From assembly GCF_013450155.1 (NCBI RefSeq), contig NZ_JACCKD010000009.1:124001-188000 (forward strand): a DNA stretch of 64,000 bases, written 5' to 3'. The stretch is from Haloechinothrix aidingensis (GTDB lineage: Bacteria > Actinomycetota > Actinomycetes > Mycobacteriales > Pseudonocardiaceae). A program made the translations under genes and the position numbers. Positions 16,770-24,980 of this stretch are shown here, in pieces (the first letter of the stretch is position 1; each line of letters opens with the position of its first letter). The notes under the pieces are model-generated. The model was not told the origin of the DNA, did no database searches, and was given only the letters and a program-made list of their open reading frames with translations.

Positions 16770-18044
16770 GTGAAGACAGCGAAGATCGTGGCCCTGTCGG
16801 CCGGGGTCGCTCTCATCGCCGCGGCATGTGGCGACGGAGCAGCCGACGACCAGGCCGAGGCCCCTGAGGAGATCACAGTGTGGCGGCTCGGCCCTCCGGA
16901 CGAAGATCACAACTCGTTCATGGCCGAGGTCAACGAGGAGTTCGAGGAGCAGCACGGCATCGCGGTCGAGGTCGAGTGGATCCCCTGGCCCGACGTCGAC
17001 ACCAAGTTCCAGGCGGCGGCAGCGGGCGGCGAGGGGCCCGACGTCACCGAGATCGGCAACACCCAGGTGGTGACATGGGCCAACCAGGGCGTACTCGCCG
17101 ACATCACCGCGCAGGTCGACGACTGGGAGGAAGGGCAAGCCATCCCGGAGAACCTGTGGGAGAACGAGACCCTCGACGGCTCGATCCATGCGGTGCCGTG
17201 GCTCGGTGGCGTTCGTGCTGTCATCTACCGCGCGGACTGGTTCGACGAGCTCGACATCGACATCCCCACGGACTGGGAGGAGCTGCGCGCCGCCGCCGAG
17301 ACGATCTCCTCGGCCAAGGAGGGCGTGAGCGGTTTCGAGATCAACGGCGGGTCCGACGCCATGCACGCCCTCGCCCCGTTCATCTGGGGCAATGACGGCG
17401 AGATCGTCGAGCGGGACGGCGACGGGTGGGCATCACGGCTCGACGAGCCCGCCGCGAGGGACGCCATCGCCTGGTACACCGACCTGGTCGAGCAAGGGGT
17501 GTCGTCCGAGGCTGCCGTGACCCGCGACTCGGTGGAGATCTCCCGGTTGTTCGCCAACGACAAGGTCGGCATGTTCGTCGACGGCTCGTGGGCCAAGAGC
17601 GTGATCACCGACACGGCCGAGGACCTCACCGACGACGCGATCGGTGCCTTCGAGCTACCGGCGCGGCACGGCGGCGCTGCCCCGCAGTTCGCGGGAGGCA
17701 ACGACCTCGCGGTATGGGCAGACAGCCCGCACCAGGATGTGGCTTTCGACTACATCAAGCTGCTGGCTTCGAAGGAGAAGGTCACCGAGTACGCGCCGAT
17801 CGCGGGCCTGCTGCCCGCCTACCCGGAGCTGCTGGCCGACGACACCTACGAGGAGGACGACTGGCTCGGCCCGTTCGCCTCGGCCATGCCACTGGGCAAG
17901 GCCTACGCTGTGGACGAGAACTGGGTCCAGGTCGAGGACTCGGTCGTGCAGCAGATGCTGAGTGACATCGTCCGCGGCGAGAAGTCCGTCGAGGAAGCCA
18001 CGGACGCCGCGGCCGAGCAGATGGACGAGATTCTCGACCGGTGA
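16770..18044 (+). CDS. Sugar ABC transporter solute-binding lipoprotein
   Basis: A 424-residue family 1 extracellular solute-binding protein. A lipoprotein signal ends in LIAAAC with C20 as the lipidated cysteine. The mature part begins with an acidic linker and EEITVWRLGPPDEDHNSF, followed by AAAAGGEGPDVTEIGNTQV and AVPWLGGVRAVIYRADWFDE, features of MalE/MsmE/DasA-like proteins. The GTG start has AAGGAGAG at 16757-16764. It is first of four tightly overlapping genes (permease, permease, GH3 glucosaminidase), so the ligand is probably chitobiose or GlcNAc oligomers from the secreted chitinase. No ATPase is encoded here; as with the Streptomyces Das system, a shared MsiK-like ATPase elsewhere is likely. 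Confidence 0.88.
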   Translation: MKTAKIVALSAGVALIAAACGDGAADDQAEAPEEITVWRLGPPDEDHNSFMAEVNEEFEEQHGIAVEVEWIPWPDVDTKFQAAAAGGEGPDVTEIGNTQVVTWANQGVLADITAQVDDWEEGQAIPENLWENETLDGSIHAVPWLGGVRAVIYRADWFDELDIDIPTDWEELRAAAETISSAKEGVSGFEINGGSDAMHALAPFIWGNDGEIVERDGDGWASRLDEPAARDAIAWYTDLVEQGVSSEAAVTRDSVEISRLFANDKVGMFVDGSWAKSVITDTAEDLTDDAIGAFELPARHGGAAPQFAGGNDLAVWADSPHQDVAFDYIKLLASKEKVTEYAPIAGLLPAYPELLADDTYEEDDWLGPFASAMPLGKAYAVDENWVQVEDSVVQQMLSDIVRGEKSVEEATDAAAEQMDEILDR

Positions 18045-19039
18045 CCGGCACAGCACTACGATCCGGGACCCGTCGCGGCCGGGGCACCGCCCCGGCCCGC
18101 GGCGGTCCGCGACCCAGCGGGCCGCGGACCCAGCTCACGCCGTACCTGCTCCTTGGCCCCACCCTCGTGGTCATCGCGGGCCTGCTGCTGTATCCGCTGT
18201 ACCGGATGCTGGTGATGTCCACCCAGGACGTCGGTCTCCGTGAGATCCGCGGCGAACCTGCCGAGTCGGTCGGGGTGGCCAACTTCCGAGAGATCCTCAC
18301 CTCGGAGGTCTTCTGGCAGGCGTTACGCAACACCGTGGCCTTCGCCGCGGTCGCCGTCACCGCGACACTGGTGCTTGGCACGCTGGTGGGCCTGCTCATC
18401 CACCGGCTGGGCCGGGTGATGTCCACAACCGTGGTCATCTCGACGATGCTGGCCTGGTCGATGCCGCACATGTCGGTGGCGACGGTGTGGCGCTGGCTGT
18501 TCGACGAACACGGCGGGGTGGCCAACTGGCTGCTCAACCAGGCACCGAACTGGCTGACCGGTGCGCTGTTCGGGCGCGCCGACTGGAGCGGCTACTCCTG
18601 GTTCCTCGACCCACTACCGCTCTACTTCGTACTGACCCTGGCAGTGGTGTGGCAGTCGTTCCCGTTCATCGCCGTGTCGGTCCTCGCGGGTCTGAAGAGC
18701 ATCCCTGGCGAACTGTTCGAGGCCGCGCGAGTGGACGGAGCGGGTCCGTGGCGAAGCTTCTGGCAGGTCACCTTCCCGCTACTCAAGCCGGTCTTCGCGG
18801 TGCTGCTCGTGCTGTCGATCATCTGGGACTTCAAGGTGTTCACCCAGTTGCACGTGCTGGCCGGCGGTATCGGTAACCCGGCTACCTACAACCTGTCGCT
18901 GTACGCCTACGCGGAAGCGTTCCGATCCCCACCCCGGATGGGTCTCGGTTCGGCGATCGCGATCGTGCTCGCCGTGATCCTCCTCGTCATCACCGTGTTC
19001 TACGTGCGGCAGATCGTGCGGCAGGAGGATGTCCGATGA
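18041..19039 (+). CDS. Sugar ABC transporter permease (MalF-type)
   Basis: A 332-residue inner-membrane permease with about six hydrophobic segments. The first is LLLGPTLVVIAGLLLYPLY at residues about 34-55, after a basic N-terminal tail. The cytoplasmic EAA loop is visible as ELFEAARVDGAGPWRSFWQVTFPLL. The GTG start lies in a GTGA overlap with the binding-protein stop. It pairs with the next gene to form the transmembrane channel of the amino-sugar importer. Residue 95 is a TTA leucine codon, but TTA occurs in several housekeeping genes of this window. Confidence 0.9.
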   Translation: MTGTALRSGTRRGRGTAPARGGPRPSGPRTQLTPYLLLGPTLVVIAGLLLYPLYRMLVMSTQDVGLREIRGEPAESVGVANFREILTSEVFWQALRNTVAFAAVAVTATLVLGTLVGLLIHRLGRVMSTTVVISTMLAWSMPHMSVATVWRWLFDEHGGVANWLLNQAPNWLTGALFGRADWSGYSWFLDPLPLYFVLTLAVVWQSFPFIAVSVLAGLKSIPGELFEAARVDGAGPWRSFWQVTFPLLKPVFAVLLVLSIIWDFKVFTQLHVLAGGIGNPATYNLSLYAYAEAFRSPPRMGLGSAIAIVLAVILLVITVFYVRQIVRQEDVR

Positions 19040-19887
19040 AGCCAATGGCAGGAAAGCGGACCAACCGCGTCGCCCTCAACGCCGCCGCCGTCGCCGTCAT
19101 CGTCTTCTCCGTCTTCCCGGTGTTCTGGATGGTCTCGACGGCGTTGAAGACCAACGAGGACATCTTCACCACCGACATCGTGCTTGTGCCGACCAGCGTG
19201 ACCTGGACGCACTTCCGGGAGATCTTCACGGAGGGAATCGGCAACACATCCCTGTGGATCTACCTGCGCAACAGCACCGTCGTCGCGCTCGGCGCCGTAC
19301 TGTTCGGCTCGGCCGCTGCGCTACTGGGCGCGACAGCGGTGGCCCGGTTCCGCTTCCGGTTCCGGGCCTCCTTCCTCATCATGCTGCTCATCGTCCAGAT
19401 GGTTCCGCACGAGGCACTGCTCATCCCGCTGTTCGTGATGGCACGCGAGGCGGGACTGACCAACCGGCTACTCGGCCTGGTCATCATCAACGTGGCATTC
19501 ACGCTGCCCTTCGCGATCTGGATGCTGCGCACCTTCGTGGCGGCCGTGCCACGGGAGCTCGAGGAGGCCGCGGAGATCGACGGCGCCTCCCGGTTCCGCA
19601 CGTTCATCTCGATCCTGTTCCCACTGGTCGCTCCGGGCCTGGTGGCGACGAGCATCTTCTCGTTCATCACCGTCTGGAACGAGTTCATCTTCGCGTTCAC
19701 ACTCATGGCAGACGAAAGCGGTTACACCATGCCTGTCGCATTACGCTGGTTCATCGCCCGGGAAGGCATCGACTGGGGCGGTGTCATGGCGACATCCACC
19801 GTCATGACCATCCCCGTGATCATTTTCTTCCTTTTCGTGCAACGGCGCATGGTGTCCGGCCTGGTCGCCGGGGCGGTGAAAGGATGA
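19036..19887 (+). CDS. Sugar ABC transporter permease (MalG-type)
   Basis: A 283-residue inner-membrane permease with six hydrophobic segments and the EAA loop ELEEAAEIDGASRFRTFISILFPL, typical of the MalG/DasC half of carbohydrate importers. ATG 19036 lies in an ATGA overlap with the preceding permease, and its own stop overlaps the start of the GH3 gene by 4 bp. Substrate assignment (chito-oligosaccharide) comes from the operon and not from the permease itself. Confidence 0.9.
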   Translation: MKPMAGKRTNRVALNAAAVAVIVFSVFPVFWMVSTALKTNEDIFTTDIVLVPTSVTWTHFREIFTEGIGNTSLWIYLRNSTVVALGAVLFGSAAALLGATAVARFRFRFRASFLIMLLIVQMVPHEALLIPLFVMAREAGLTNRLLGLVIINVAFTLPFAIWMLRTFVAAVPRELEEAAEIDGASRFRTFISILFPLVAPGLVATSIFSFITVWNEFIFAFTLMADESGYTMPVALRWFIAREGIDWGGVMATSTVMTIPVIIFFLFVQRRMVSGLVAGAVKG

Positions 19888-21335
19888 CGCCCGCCGACCC
19901 CACCCTGCACCGGATGGCCGCTACCACGCTGCTCGCCCCGTTCGCAGGCCCGAACGCACCGGGCTGGTTGCGCGAGGCGATCGCGGACGGCCTCGGTGGT
20001 GTCTGCCTGTTCGCCATCAACGGCAACGTCACCGACACCGAGCAGCTGACGTCCCTGTCGACGACCCTGAACTCGTACGGGCAGCCGGTCATCGCCATCG
20101 ACGAGGAAGGCGGCGACGTCACCCGGCTCGCTCACGCGACCGGCAGCCCCTACCCCGGCAACGCCGCGCTCGGCGCCATCGACGACACCGAGCTCACCCG
20201 AGCGGTACACCGCTCGCTCGGTGCCGAGCTCGACGACGTCGGGATCAACCTCAACCTGGCTCCCAGCGGGGACGTCAACACCGCGACGGACAACCCCGTG
20301 ATCGGCACCCGCTCCTTCGGTTCGGACGCCGCGCTGGTGAGCAGGCACACCGGCGCGGCGGTGCGCGGGTTGCAGGAGGCGGGAGTCGCCGCGTGTGTGA
20401 AGCACTTCCCCGGGCACGGGGCCACCCGGCAGGACTCGCACCACGAGCTTCCCACCATCGACATCTCCATGGACATGCTGACCAACCGCGAGCTCGCCCC
20501 CTTCCGCGCAGCGGTCACCCAGGGAGCCCAGGCGATCATGACCGCGCACGTGCGGGTACCCGCGCTGACCGGTGCGGACCCCGCGACGCTGTCGCCCGCC
20601 GCGCTGGACGGCCTGTTGCGTGAGCGCATGGGCTACGACGGCCTCATCGTCAGCGACGCACTCGAGATGCAGGCGATCAGTGACACCGTCGGGGTGTGCG
20701 AGGGGGCCGTGCGGAGCCTGCTCGCCGGGGCGGACCTCCTCTGCCTTGGCGCGGTGCAGGGCCCCGACGTGATCCGGGCGACAACACAGGCCATCGTGGA
20801 CGCGGTACGGAGCGGGCGGCTGCGGGCCGGGCGGCTCGAGGAAGCGGCCTCCCGGGTACGGCGGCTGCATGCCTGGCGAACCACGGCCGGGCGAGCCGCG
20901 TTCGACGGCTCCATCGGGCTCACGGCCGCGCGGCAGGCGGTACGGGTGACCGGTGAGCCTGCCCCGCTGCGGGAGCCGCTCGTCGTGGAGATCCAGACGC
21001 CGAACTCGATGGCGTCCGGGAGCCTTCCCTGGGGTATCGCGGCCTGGCTTCCCGGGTCCGACGCCGCCCGTGTGGAGCCGTCCCGGTGCACGCCGCACAC
21101 CTTGCTGGAGAGCGCGCGGGACCGGTCACTGATCATCGCGGTGCGCGACGCGCACCGCCACAAGCAAGCCCAGGACCTGATGTCGACCCTGCTCGCCGCC
21201 CGGCCGGACGCGACGGTCGTGGAGATGGGGCTGCCGACATGGCAGCCCCCGTGCACCGCCTACGTCGCCACGTACGGGGCGGCGGCGGTGAACGGCAAGG
21301 CAGCTGCCGAGCTTCTCACCACCGCCGCCCGGTAG
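19884..21335 (+). CDS. nagZ: Cytoplasmic GH3 beta-N-acetylglucosaminidase
   Basis: A 483-residue glycoside hydrolase family 3 enzyme without a signal peptide. It has the KHFPGHG motif (173-179) followed by DSHHELP, the Asp-His dyad that distinguishes N-acetylglucosaminidases (NagZ/Nag3) from other GH3 enzymes. The nucleophile loop is LIVSDALEMQAI. About 120 residues beyond the barrel form a C-terminal domain, so it is longer than E. coli NagZ. An open frame reaches back to 19029, but the ATG at 19884 overlaps the permease stop (ATGA) and begins the conserved protein. It would split imported chitobiose to GlcNAc; a parallel role in muropeptide recycling is possible. It is convergent with the LPMO gene. 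Confidence 0.9.
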   Translation: MTPADPTLHRMAATTLLAPFAGPNAPGWLREAIADGLGGVCLFAINGNVTDTEQLTSLSTTLNSYGQPVIAIDEEGGDVTRLAHATGSPYPGNAALGAIDDTELTRAVHRSLGAELDDVGINLNLAPSGDVNTATDNPVIGTRSFGSDAALVSRHTGAAVRGLQEAGVAACVKHFPGHGATRQDSHHELPTIDISMDMLTNRELAPFRAAVTQGAQAIMTAHVRVPALTGADPATLSPAALDGLLRERMGYDGLIVSDALEMQAISDTVGVCEGAVRSLLAGADLLCLGAVQGPDVIRATTQAIVDAVRSGRLRAGRLEEAASRVRRLHAWRTTAGRAAFDGSIGLTAARQAVRVTGEPAPLREPLVVEIQTPNSMASGSLPWGIAAWLPGSDAARVEPSRCTPHTLLESARDRSLIIAVRDAHRHKQAQDLMSTLLAARPDATVVEMGLPTWQPPCTAYVATYGAAAVNGKAAAELLTTAAR

Positions 21336-21364
21336 GGCCTGTCCGGCATCGCGGGAACGGTTCG

Positions 21365-22168
21365 TCAGCCGCCGGAGTCGACGCGCTGCCAGACTCCCCA
21401 CGGACCACCCGTTCCGGGCTCGTCCCCGCGAGTCCACCACTGCGCGCGGTACACCACGCCCTGATGGCTCACCTCGTCACCCGCGTAGTACACGGTGGAC
21501 TCGTCCCACTCCGCGGGCCCGGGATCCGGGTCCGGCGGGTCACCGGGATCGGATCCGTCGTCTCCGAACACCACGTCGTGGCAGGCGTAGAAGGCGTTCG
21601 CGGTGTCCGCGACGGTCCAGACGGCCAGGATGAGGTGCTGGCCCTCCTTGTCGTTCGGCAGGGTGCCGGTGTGCGAGTACTCGAACGGCGGCTGCCCGCT
21701 GAACGGGACCGTGAGGAAGGGCGTGGGCTCCAGCATGTCCCGGGTGAGTGGCCGCGCCGGGTCGTAGCTGTCGTTGGTGACGAAGTACTCGAACTTCTCC
21801 GTGGAATGCGCCGCGGTGAACGACCAGCTGAACTCGTGCTCGGCTCCGGCTGTGAGCTGCTCGGTCGGCCACTGCCCGTCGCGCGGGTCGTCGAGCGCGG
21901 CGAACGACTCGTTGCCCGCCGAGCAGATCCGGCCGTCCGCGGGGCCGGTCTCCGGGAACCCGTCCGGGCCCTCCACGCTCTGGGGCTCGTACCGGATCTG
22001 GCCACAGCCGGTCACGGTGCCGTCGGCGCAGTGCAGCTGCCGGCTCGTCGGGCTGTCGGTATAGCCGTGCGCTGCGGCGGGCGCGGCACCCACGAGTCCG
22101 AGCGCGACGGTGGTGGCCGCACCCGTGAACATCGCGACCCCCACGCGCGCGGCGGTTGAGTGAGTCAT
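21365..22168 (-). CDS. AA10 lytic polysaccharide monooxygenase with C-terminal chitin-binding module
   Basis: A 267-residue secreted copper enzyme that cleaves crystalline chitin oxidatively. A signal peptide ends AAPAAA so that H34 becomes residue 1 of the mature protein (HGYTDSPTSRQ), the N-terminal half of the copper histidine brace. The second brace His lies in FTAAHSTEKFEYFVTND. The AA10 domain runs to about residue 210 (LILAVWTVADTANAFYACHDVVF). A Pro/Asp-rich linker then leads to a CBM5/12-type module (WDESTVYYAGDEVSHQGVVY, ending WGVWQRV). ATG 22168 has a GGGAAAGGAA ribosome site; the upstream open frame is not coding. It is downstream of the chitinase on the same strand. No ROK-type site was seen in its own upstream region. 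Confidence 0.94.
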   Translation of the reverse strand: MTHSTAARVGVAMFTGAATTVALGLVGAAPAAAHGYTDSPTSRQLHCADGTVTGCGQIRYEPQSVEGPDGFPETGPADGRICSAGNESFAALDDPRDGQWPTEQLTAGAEHEFSWSFTAAHSTEKFEYFVTNDSYDPARPLTRDMLEPTPFLTVPFSGQPPFEYSHTGTLPNDKEGQHLILAVWTVADTANAFYACHDVVFGDDGSDPGDPPDPDPGPAEWDESTVYYAGDEVSHQGVVYRAQWWTRGDEPGTGGPWGVWQRVDSGG

Positions 22169-22227
22169 GACGGTTCCTTTCCCTCGGTGCTTGTGCGGAA
22201 GTCGGGCTGCAGACGACCGGGCGGGCC

Positions 22228-22263
22228 GGGGCGGTTCCCGGGTACGAACCGGGGAACCGCCCC
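22228..22263 (-). terminator. Hairpin downstream of chitinase (second of two)
   Basis: Perfect 12-bp inverted repeat GGGGCGGTTCCC / GGGAACCGCCCC around a 12-nt loop, between chitinase and LPMO. No U-tract follows, as is usual for actinobacterial terminators. Confidence 0.55.
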
Positions 22264-22288
22264 TGTGTCTGGCAGTAGCGCCACAGGT

Positions 22289-22323
22289 GGGCACGTGCCG
22301 GCGAGACCGCGCGGCACGTGCCC
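22289..22323 (-). terminator. Hairpin downstream of chitinase (first of two)
   Basis: Perfect 12-bp inverted repeat GGGCACGTGCCG / CGGCACGTGCCC with an 11-nt loop, 24 bp beyond the chitinase stop. It probably terminates or attenuates the chitinase transcript before the LPMO gene. Confidence 0.6.
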
Positions 22324-22347
22324 GGACAACACCCGTGGTTCAGCGCC

Positions 22348-24504
22348 CTAGGGCAGTGCGTCGGCGAGCGTCGAGGTCAACGTCGCGTTCGCGTCGTCAC
22401 CGTCGAGCGACCACATCATCGACCCGCCGAGACCGCGATCGGTGATGTACTCGGCCTTGCGCTCGAGCATGGCCGGATCGTCGTAGCTCCACCACTCGTC
22501 ACCGTCGTAGAGCCACAGCGCACCGTTCTCGTCGTCGCGGAAACGCTGCCCCGGCTTGTCCTTGAGCACGTGGTAGTCCTCGATACCCTGCTCGTAGGTG
22601 CCGTCCGCCGGTCCGGCCGCGTCCTGGTACAGACCGTCGTTGGTGCCCGGCACGCCGGACCAGCCCCGCCCGAAGGCAGGCACCCCGAGGACGATCTCGC
22701 CCGGATCGGCACCCCCGTCCAGGTAGGTGGTCACGGCCAGGTCCGCGCTCCACCGCTGCGGCGTCGGATCGCCCGGCGGGGAGAACAGTTGTGCCTGGTG
22801 GTTCGTCTCGTCGTCCCACGCGCCGTGGAAGTCGTAGCCTTGCACGGTCGCGTAGTCGAGCGCGTCGAACACCCCGCCGATCTCGATGCCTGCCTCGATC
22901 TTCTCCGGAGCGGCAGGCAGGAACGCCGTCAGCTCGTAGTGCTCGCCGGTCTCGGCGCCGAGCTCGTCCAGCTGCCGCCGGAACTCCTCGAGCAGGAGCG
23001 TGTAGTTCTGCTTGTCCTCCGGCCTGATGACGTTGCCCGGCGCGCCTTCCGAGCCCGGCCACTCCCAGTCCACGTCGATACCGTCGAAGACGCCCGCGGC
23101 CGCGCCATCGGGCAGGCCGGGCACGTTGCCTTCGATGAAACGGTCGACACAGGACTCGACGAAGTGCTCACGGGACTCCTGTGTCAGCGCGGCGTCGGAG
23201 AAGTTCCCCGACCACGTCCACCCGCCGAGGGAGAGCATGACCTTCAGGTCCGGGTGCTTCTCCTTGAGCTCGGCGAGCTGGTTGAAGTTGCCACGCAACG
23301 GCTGGTCCCAGGAGTCCGCCTCGCCGTCGACGCTCTCCGCCGCGGAGAACGCCTTGTTGTAGTCGGCGTAGGCATCCCCGGTCGCGCACTCCAGGTTCTG
23401 GTCGACGTCGGCGAAGGCGTAGTTGATGTGCGTGAGCTGCCCGGCCGCTCCAGAGACGTCCACGTCCTTGACCAGGAAGTCACGGTCGTAGATTCCCCAC
23501 TGCGTGAAGTAGGCCACTCGGGTGTGCCCGTCCGGAGGATCGTCGTCCCGTCCCGGGGTCGTCGCGCTGACCTCGCCGGACGGAGCGGACTCCGCTCCGG
23601 TGTCGTCCACCGCGCTGACCCGGTAGTAGTACGTCGTCTCGGGTGAGCGTCCCGAGTCCGAGTAGGAGGAGACGGCGATGTCCTCGGCCACGAGGGTGCC
23701 GGCTCCGACCTCGAATCCCGGCTCGGTCGACCGGTAGACCTTGTAACCGTCCACGTCGGGCTCCTCGTTGTCCGCCCAGGTCACGTCGACCTGGCTCGGA
23801 CCGGACGCGGTCGCCGACACGTCCTCCGGCGCCGCCGGTGGCTCCGGGTCGGGGTCGGGGTCCGGATCGGGGCTTCCGTCAGCCGGTACGACGCTGATCG
23901 CCGAGAGCGTGGCGTAGCTCGCCCCACCATTCATCGTGAAACCCACCGAGAGCCGGCCGTCCGAGACGGTCGTGATGAACGAACGGTCGCACGCGGTCAG
24001 CGCACCGCACTCGGCATGGATGTCCACCCCGGTCAGGACCGTCTCCGAGCCGCTGTGCACATCGAACACCCGTTGCCCGGCGGCCGTCGCCCAGTCCTCG
24101 ACCATCTTCAGCGTGACCTCGTACGAGCCGTCCGGCACGTCGAAGGTGTAGCCCGACCCGCCGTCGAAGTAGTTGTAGCTCTGGTACAGCGCATCATCAT
24201 CGGTACCGGCGATGGACTCGCCGGTCGAGCCCGACCCGTACACCGTGCCGAACCCCCATTCCCCCTGCCGGTAAGCCCGGTCGGCCGACCACTGCCTGCC
24301 GTCGGCATCGTCGTAGTCGGCACCGTTCGCGTTCACACGTACCGGGACCTGCGTCTCGGTCGTATCGGCCCCCTGTGCCACCGGGGCGACCACACTCAAC
24401 GGCACCACGATCGCGGTGACCGCTGCGGCGAACGAGCTCGCCCTGCGAGCCGGCCGCCGTCGTCGCCAGAGAACAGCCAGCCGATTAGAGATATCTCTGC
24501 TCAT
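22348..24504 (-). CDS. Secreted GH18 chitinase with malectin and fibronectin III domains
   Basis: A 718-residue secreted endo-chitinase. The signal peptide (residues 1-about 45) has an Arg-rich head. Residues about 54-207 form a malectin-like carbohydrate-binding domain (VRVNANGADYDDADGRQW, WGFGTVYG). A Pro-Asp repeat linker and a fibronectin III domain (about 223-317, WADNEEPDVDGYKVYR) follow. The GH18 barrel covers about 328-716: LKVMLSLGGWTWSGNFSD and the catalytic DGIDVDWE (474-481, proton donor E481), later VQGYDFHGAWDD and GVPAFGRGW. ATG 24504 has an AAGGAAG ribosome site. Its 476-bp upstream region carries two candidate ROK operators. It should release chitobiose for the neighbouring ABC importer and act with the LPMO. 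Confidence 0.95.
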   Translation of the reverse strand: MSRDISNRLAVLWRRRRPARRASSFAAAVTAIVVPLSVVAPVAQGADTTETQVPVRVNANGADYDDADGRQWSADRAYRQGEWGFGTVYGSGSTGESIAGTDDDALYQSYNYFDGGSGYTFDVPDGSYEVTLKMVEDWATAAGQRVFDVHSGSETVLTGVDIHAECGALTACDRSFITTVSDGRLSVGFTMNGGASYATLSAISVVPADGSPDPDPDPDPEPPAAPEDVSATASGPSQVDVTWADNEEPDVDGYKVYRSTEPGFEVGAGTLVAEDIAVSSYSDSGRSPETTYYYRVSAVDDTGAESAPSGEVSATTPGRDDDPPDGHTRVAYFTQWGIYDRDFLVKDVDVSGAAGQLTHINYAFADVDQNLECATGDAYADYNKAFSAAESVDGEADSWDQPLRGNFNQLAELKEKHPDLKVMLSLGGWTWSGNFSDAALTQESREHFVESCVDRFIEGNVPGLPDGAAAGVFDGIDVDWEWPGSEGAPGNVIRPEDKQNYTLLLEEFRRQLDELGAETGEHYELTAFLPAAPEKIEAGIEIGGVFDALDYATVQGYDFHGAWDDETNHQAQLFSPPGDPTPQRWSADLAVTTYLDGGADPGEIVLGVPAFGRGWSGVPGTNDGLYQDAAGPADGTYEQGIEDYHVLKDKPGQRFRDDENGALWLYDGDEWWSYDDPAMLERKAEYITDRGLGGSMMWSLDGDDANATLTSTLADALP

Positions 24505-24765
24505 GAGCTTCCTTACAGACCTGTCGTCACGAGCGCACCGCGCACGCCACTGCCGCGTCGCGCCGCGCGGGCGCTTCGCGGGATGCCCGGTGGTCAGCGC
24601 CGGAACCGAACCGGATCGGATCGGTTCCGGCTGCGCTCAACTCCCTGATACCGCCTGTCCGGCGCAGGAGATCGGCCGTGCTCGGGGTGGCGAGTGCACC
24701 CGCACCGCACGGCCGCCCGCGCCGTGCCGCCACACGCGAGCTTGGTGCCCGCGACGTGCCGACCA

Positions 24766-24791
24766 AATAGTTAACTTTCTTTACAATTAAC
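24766..24791. promoter_or_regulatory. Second candidate ROK-type operator upstream of chitinase
   Basis: AATAGTTAACTTTCTTTACA followed by ATTAAC. On the minus strand it contains GTAAAGAAAGTTAAC, a variant of the GTAAAGTTTCC pattern with imperfect dyad symmetry. It is 262 bp from the chitinase start and 60 bp from the perfect palindrome, so it could be a second binding site or part of the promoter. Confidence 0.45.
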
Positions 24792-24851
24792 GTCGCATCC
24801 TGCGGTTGGCACCTCCCTCGGGTTCGGCTCGTTCCACCCGGCCCGGTCAAA

Positions 24852-24876
24852 TCTTTTAGGAAAGTTTCCTAAAAGA
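24852..24876. promoter_or_regulatory. Perfect 25-bp palindromic operator upstream of chitinase
   Basis: Twelve-base arms TCTTTTAGGAAA and TTTCCTAAAAGA around a central G, with no mismatch. The core AGGAAAGTTTCCT is shared with the site in front of the sugar ABC operon at 16687-16705 (AGTAAAGTTTCCT). This makes it the best candidate operator for the ROK regulator encoded at 15442-16632. Confidence 0.7.
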
Positions 24877-24980
24877 GTGATTATCGTCACGCACGCACGT
24901 CGCCCGTGTCAAGGCATACGAGTAGGGCCGAAGGTCGGGTAACCGTTCAGCGGCGCACCGTCGAGCGCACCCGAACCGGG

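Larger units (their letters stand above)
24505..24980. other. Regulatory intergenic region upstream of chitinase
   Basis: A 476-bp non-coding stretch between the chitinase start and the stop of the GGDEF-like gene. Its distal half contains an AT-rich patch (24766-24876) with two palindromic operator-like sites, in contrast to the GC-rich surroundings. Short open frames here are small and lack recognisable products. Confidence 0.6.

Noticed and set aside
19029-19883. Upstream extension of the GH3 gene (768-codon frame)
   Set aside because: It runs out of frame through the permease gene; ATG 19884 with the ATGA overlap begins the conserved protein.
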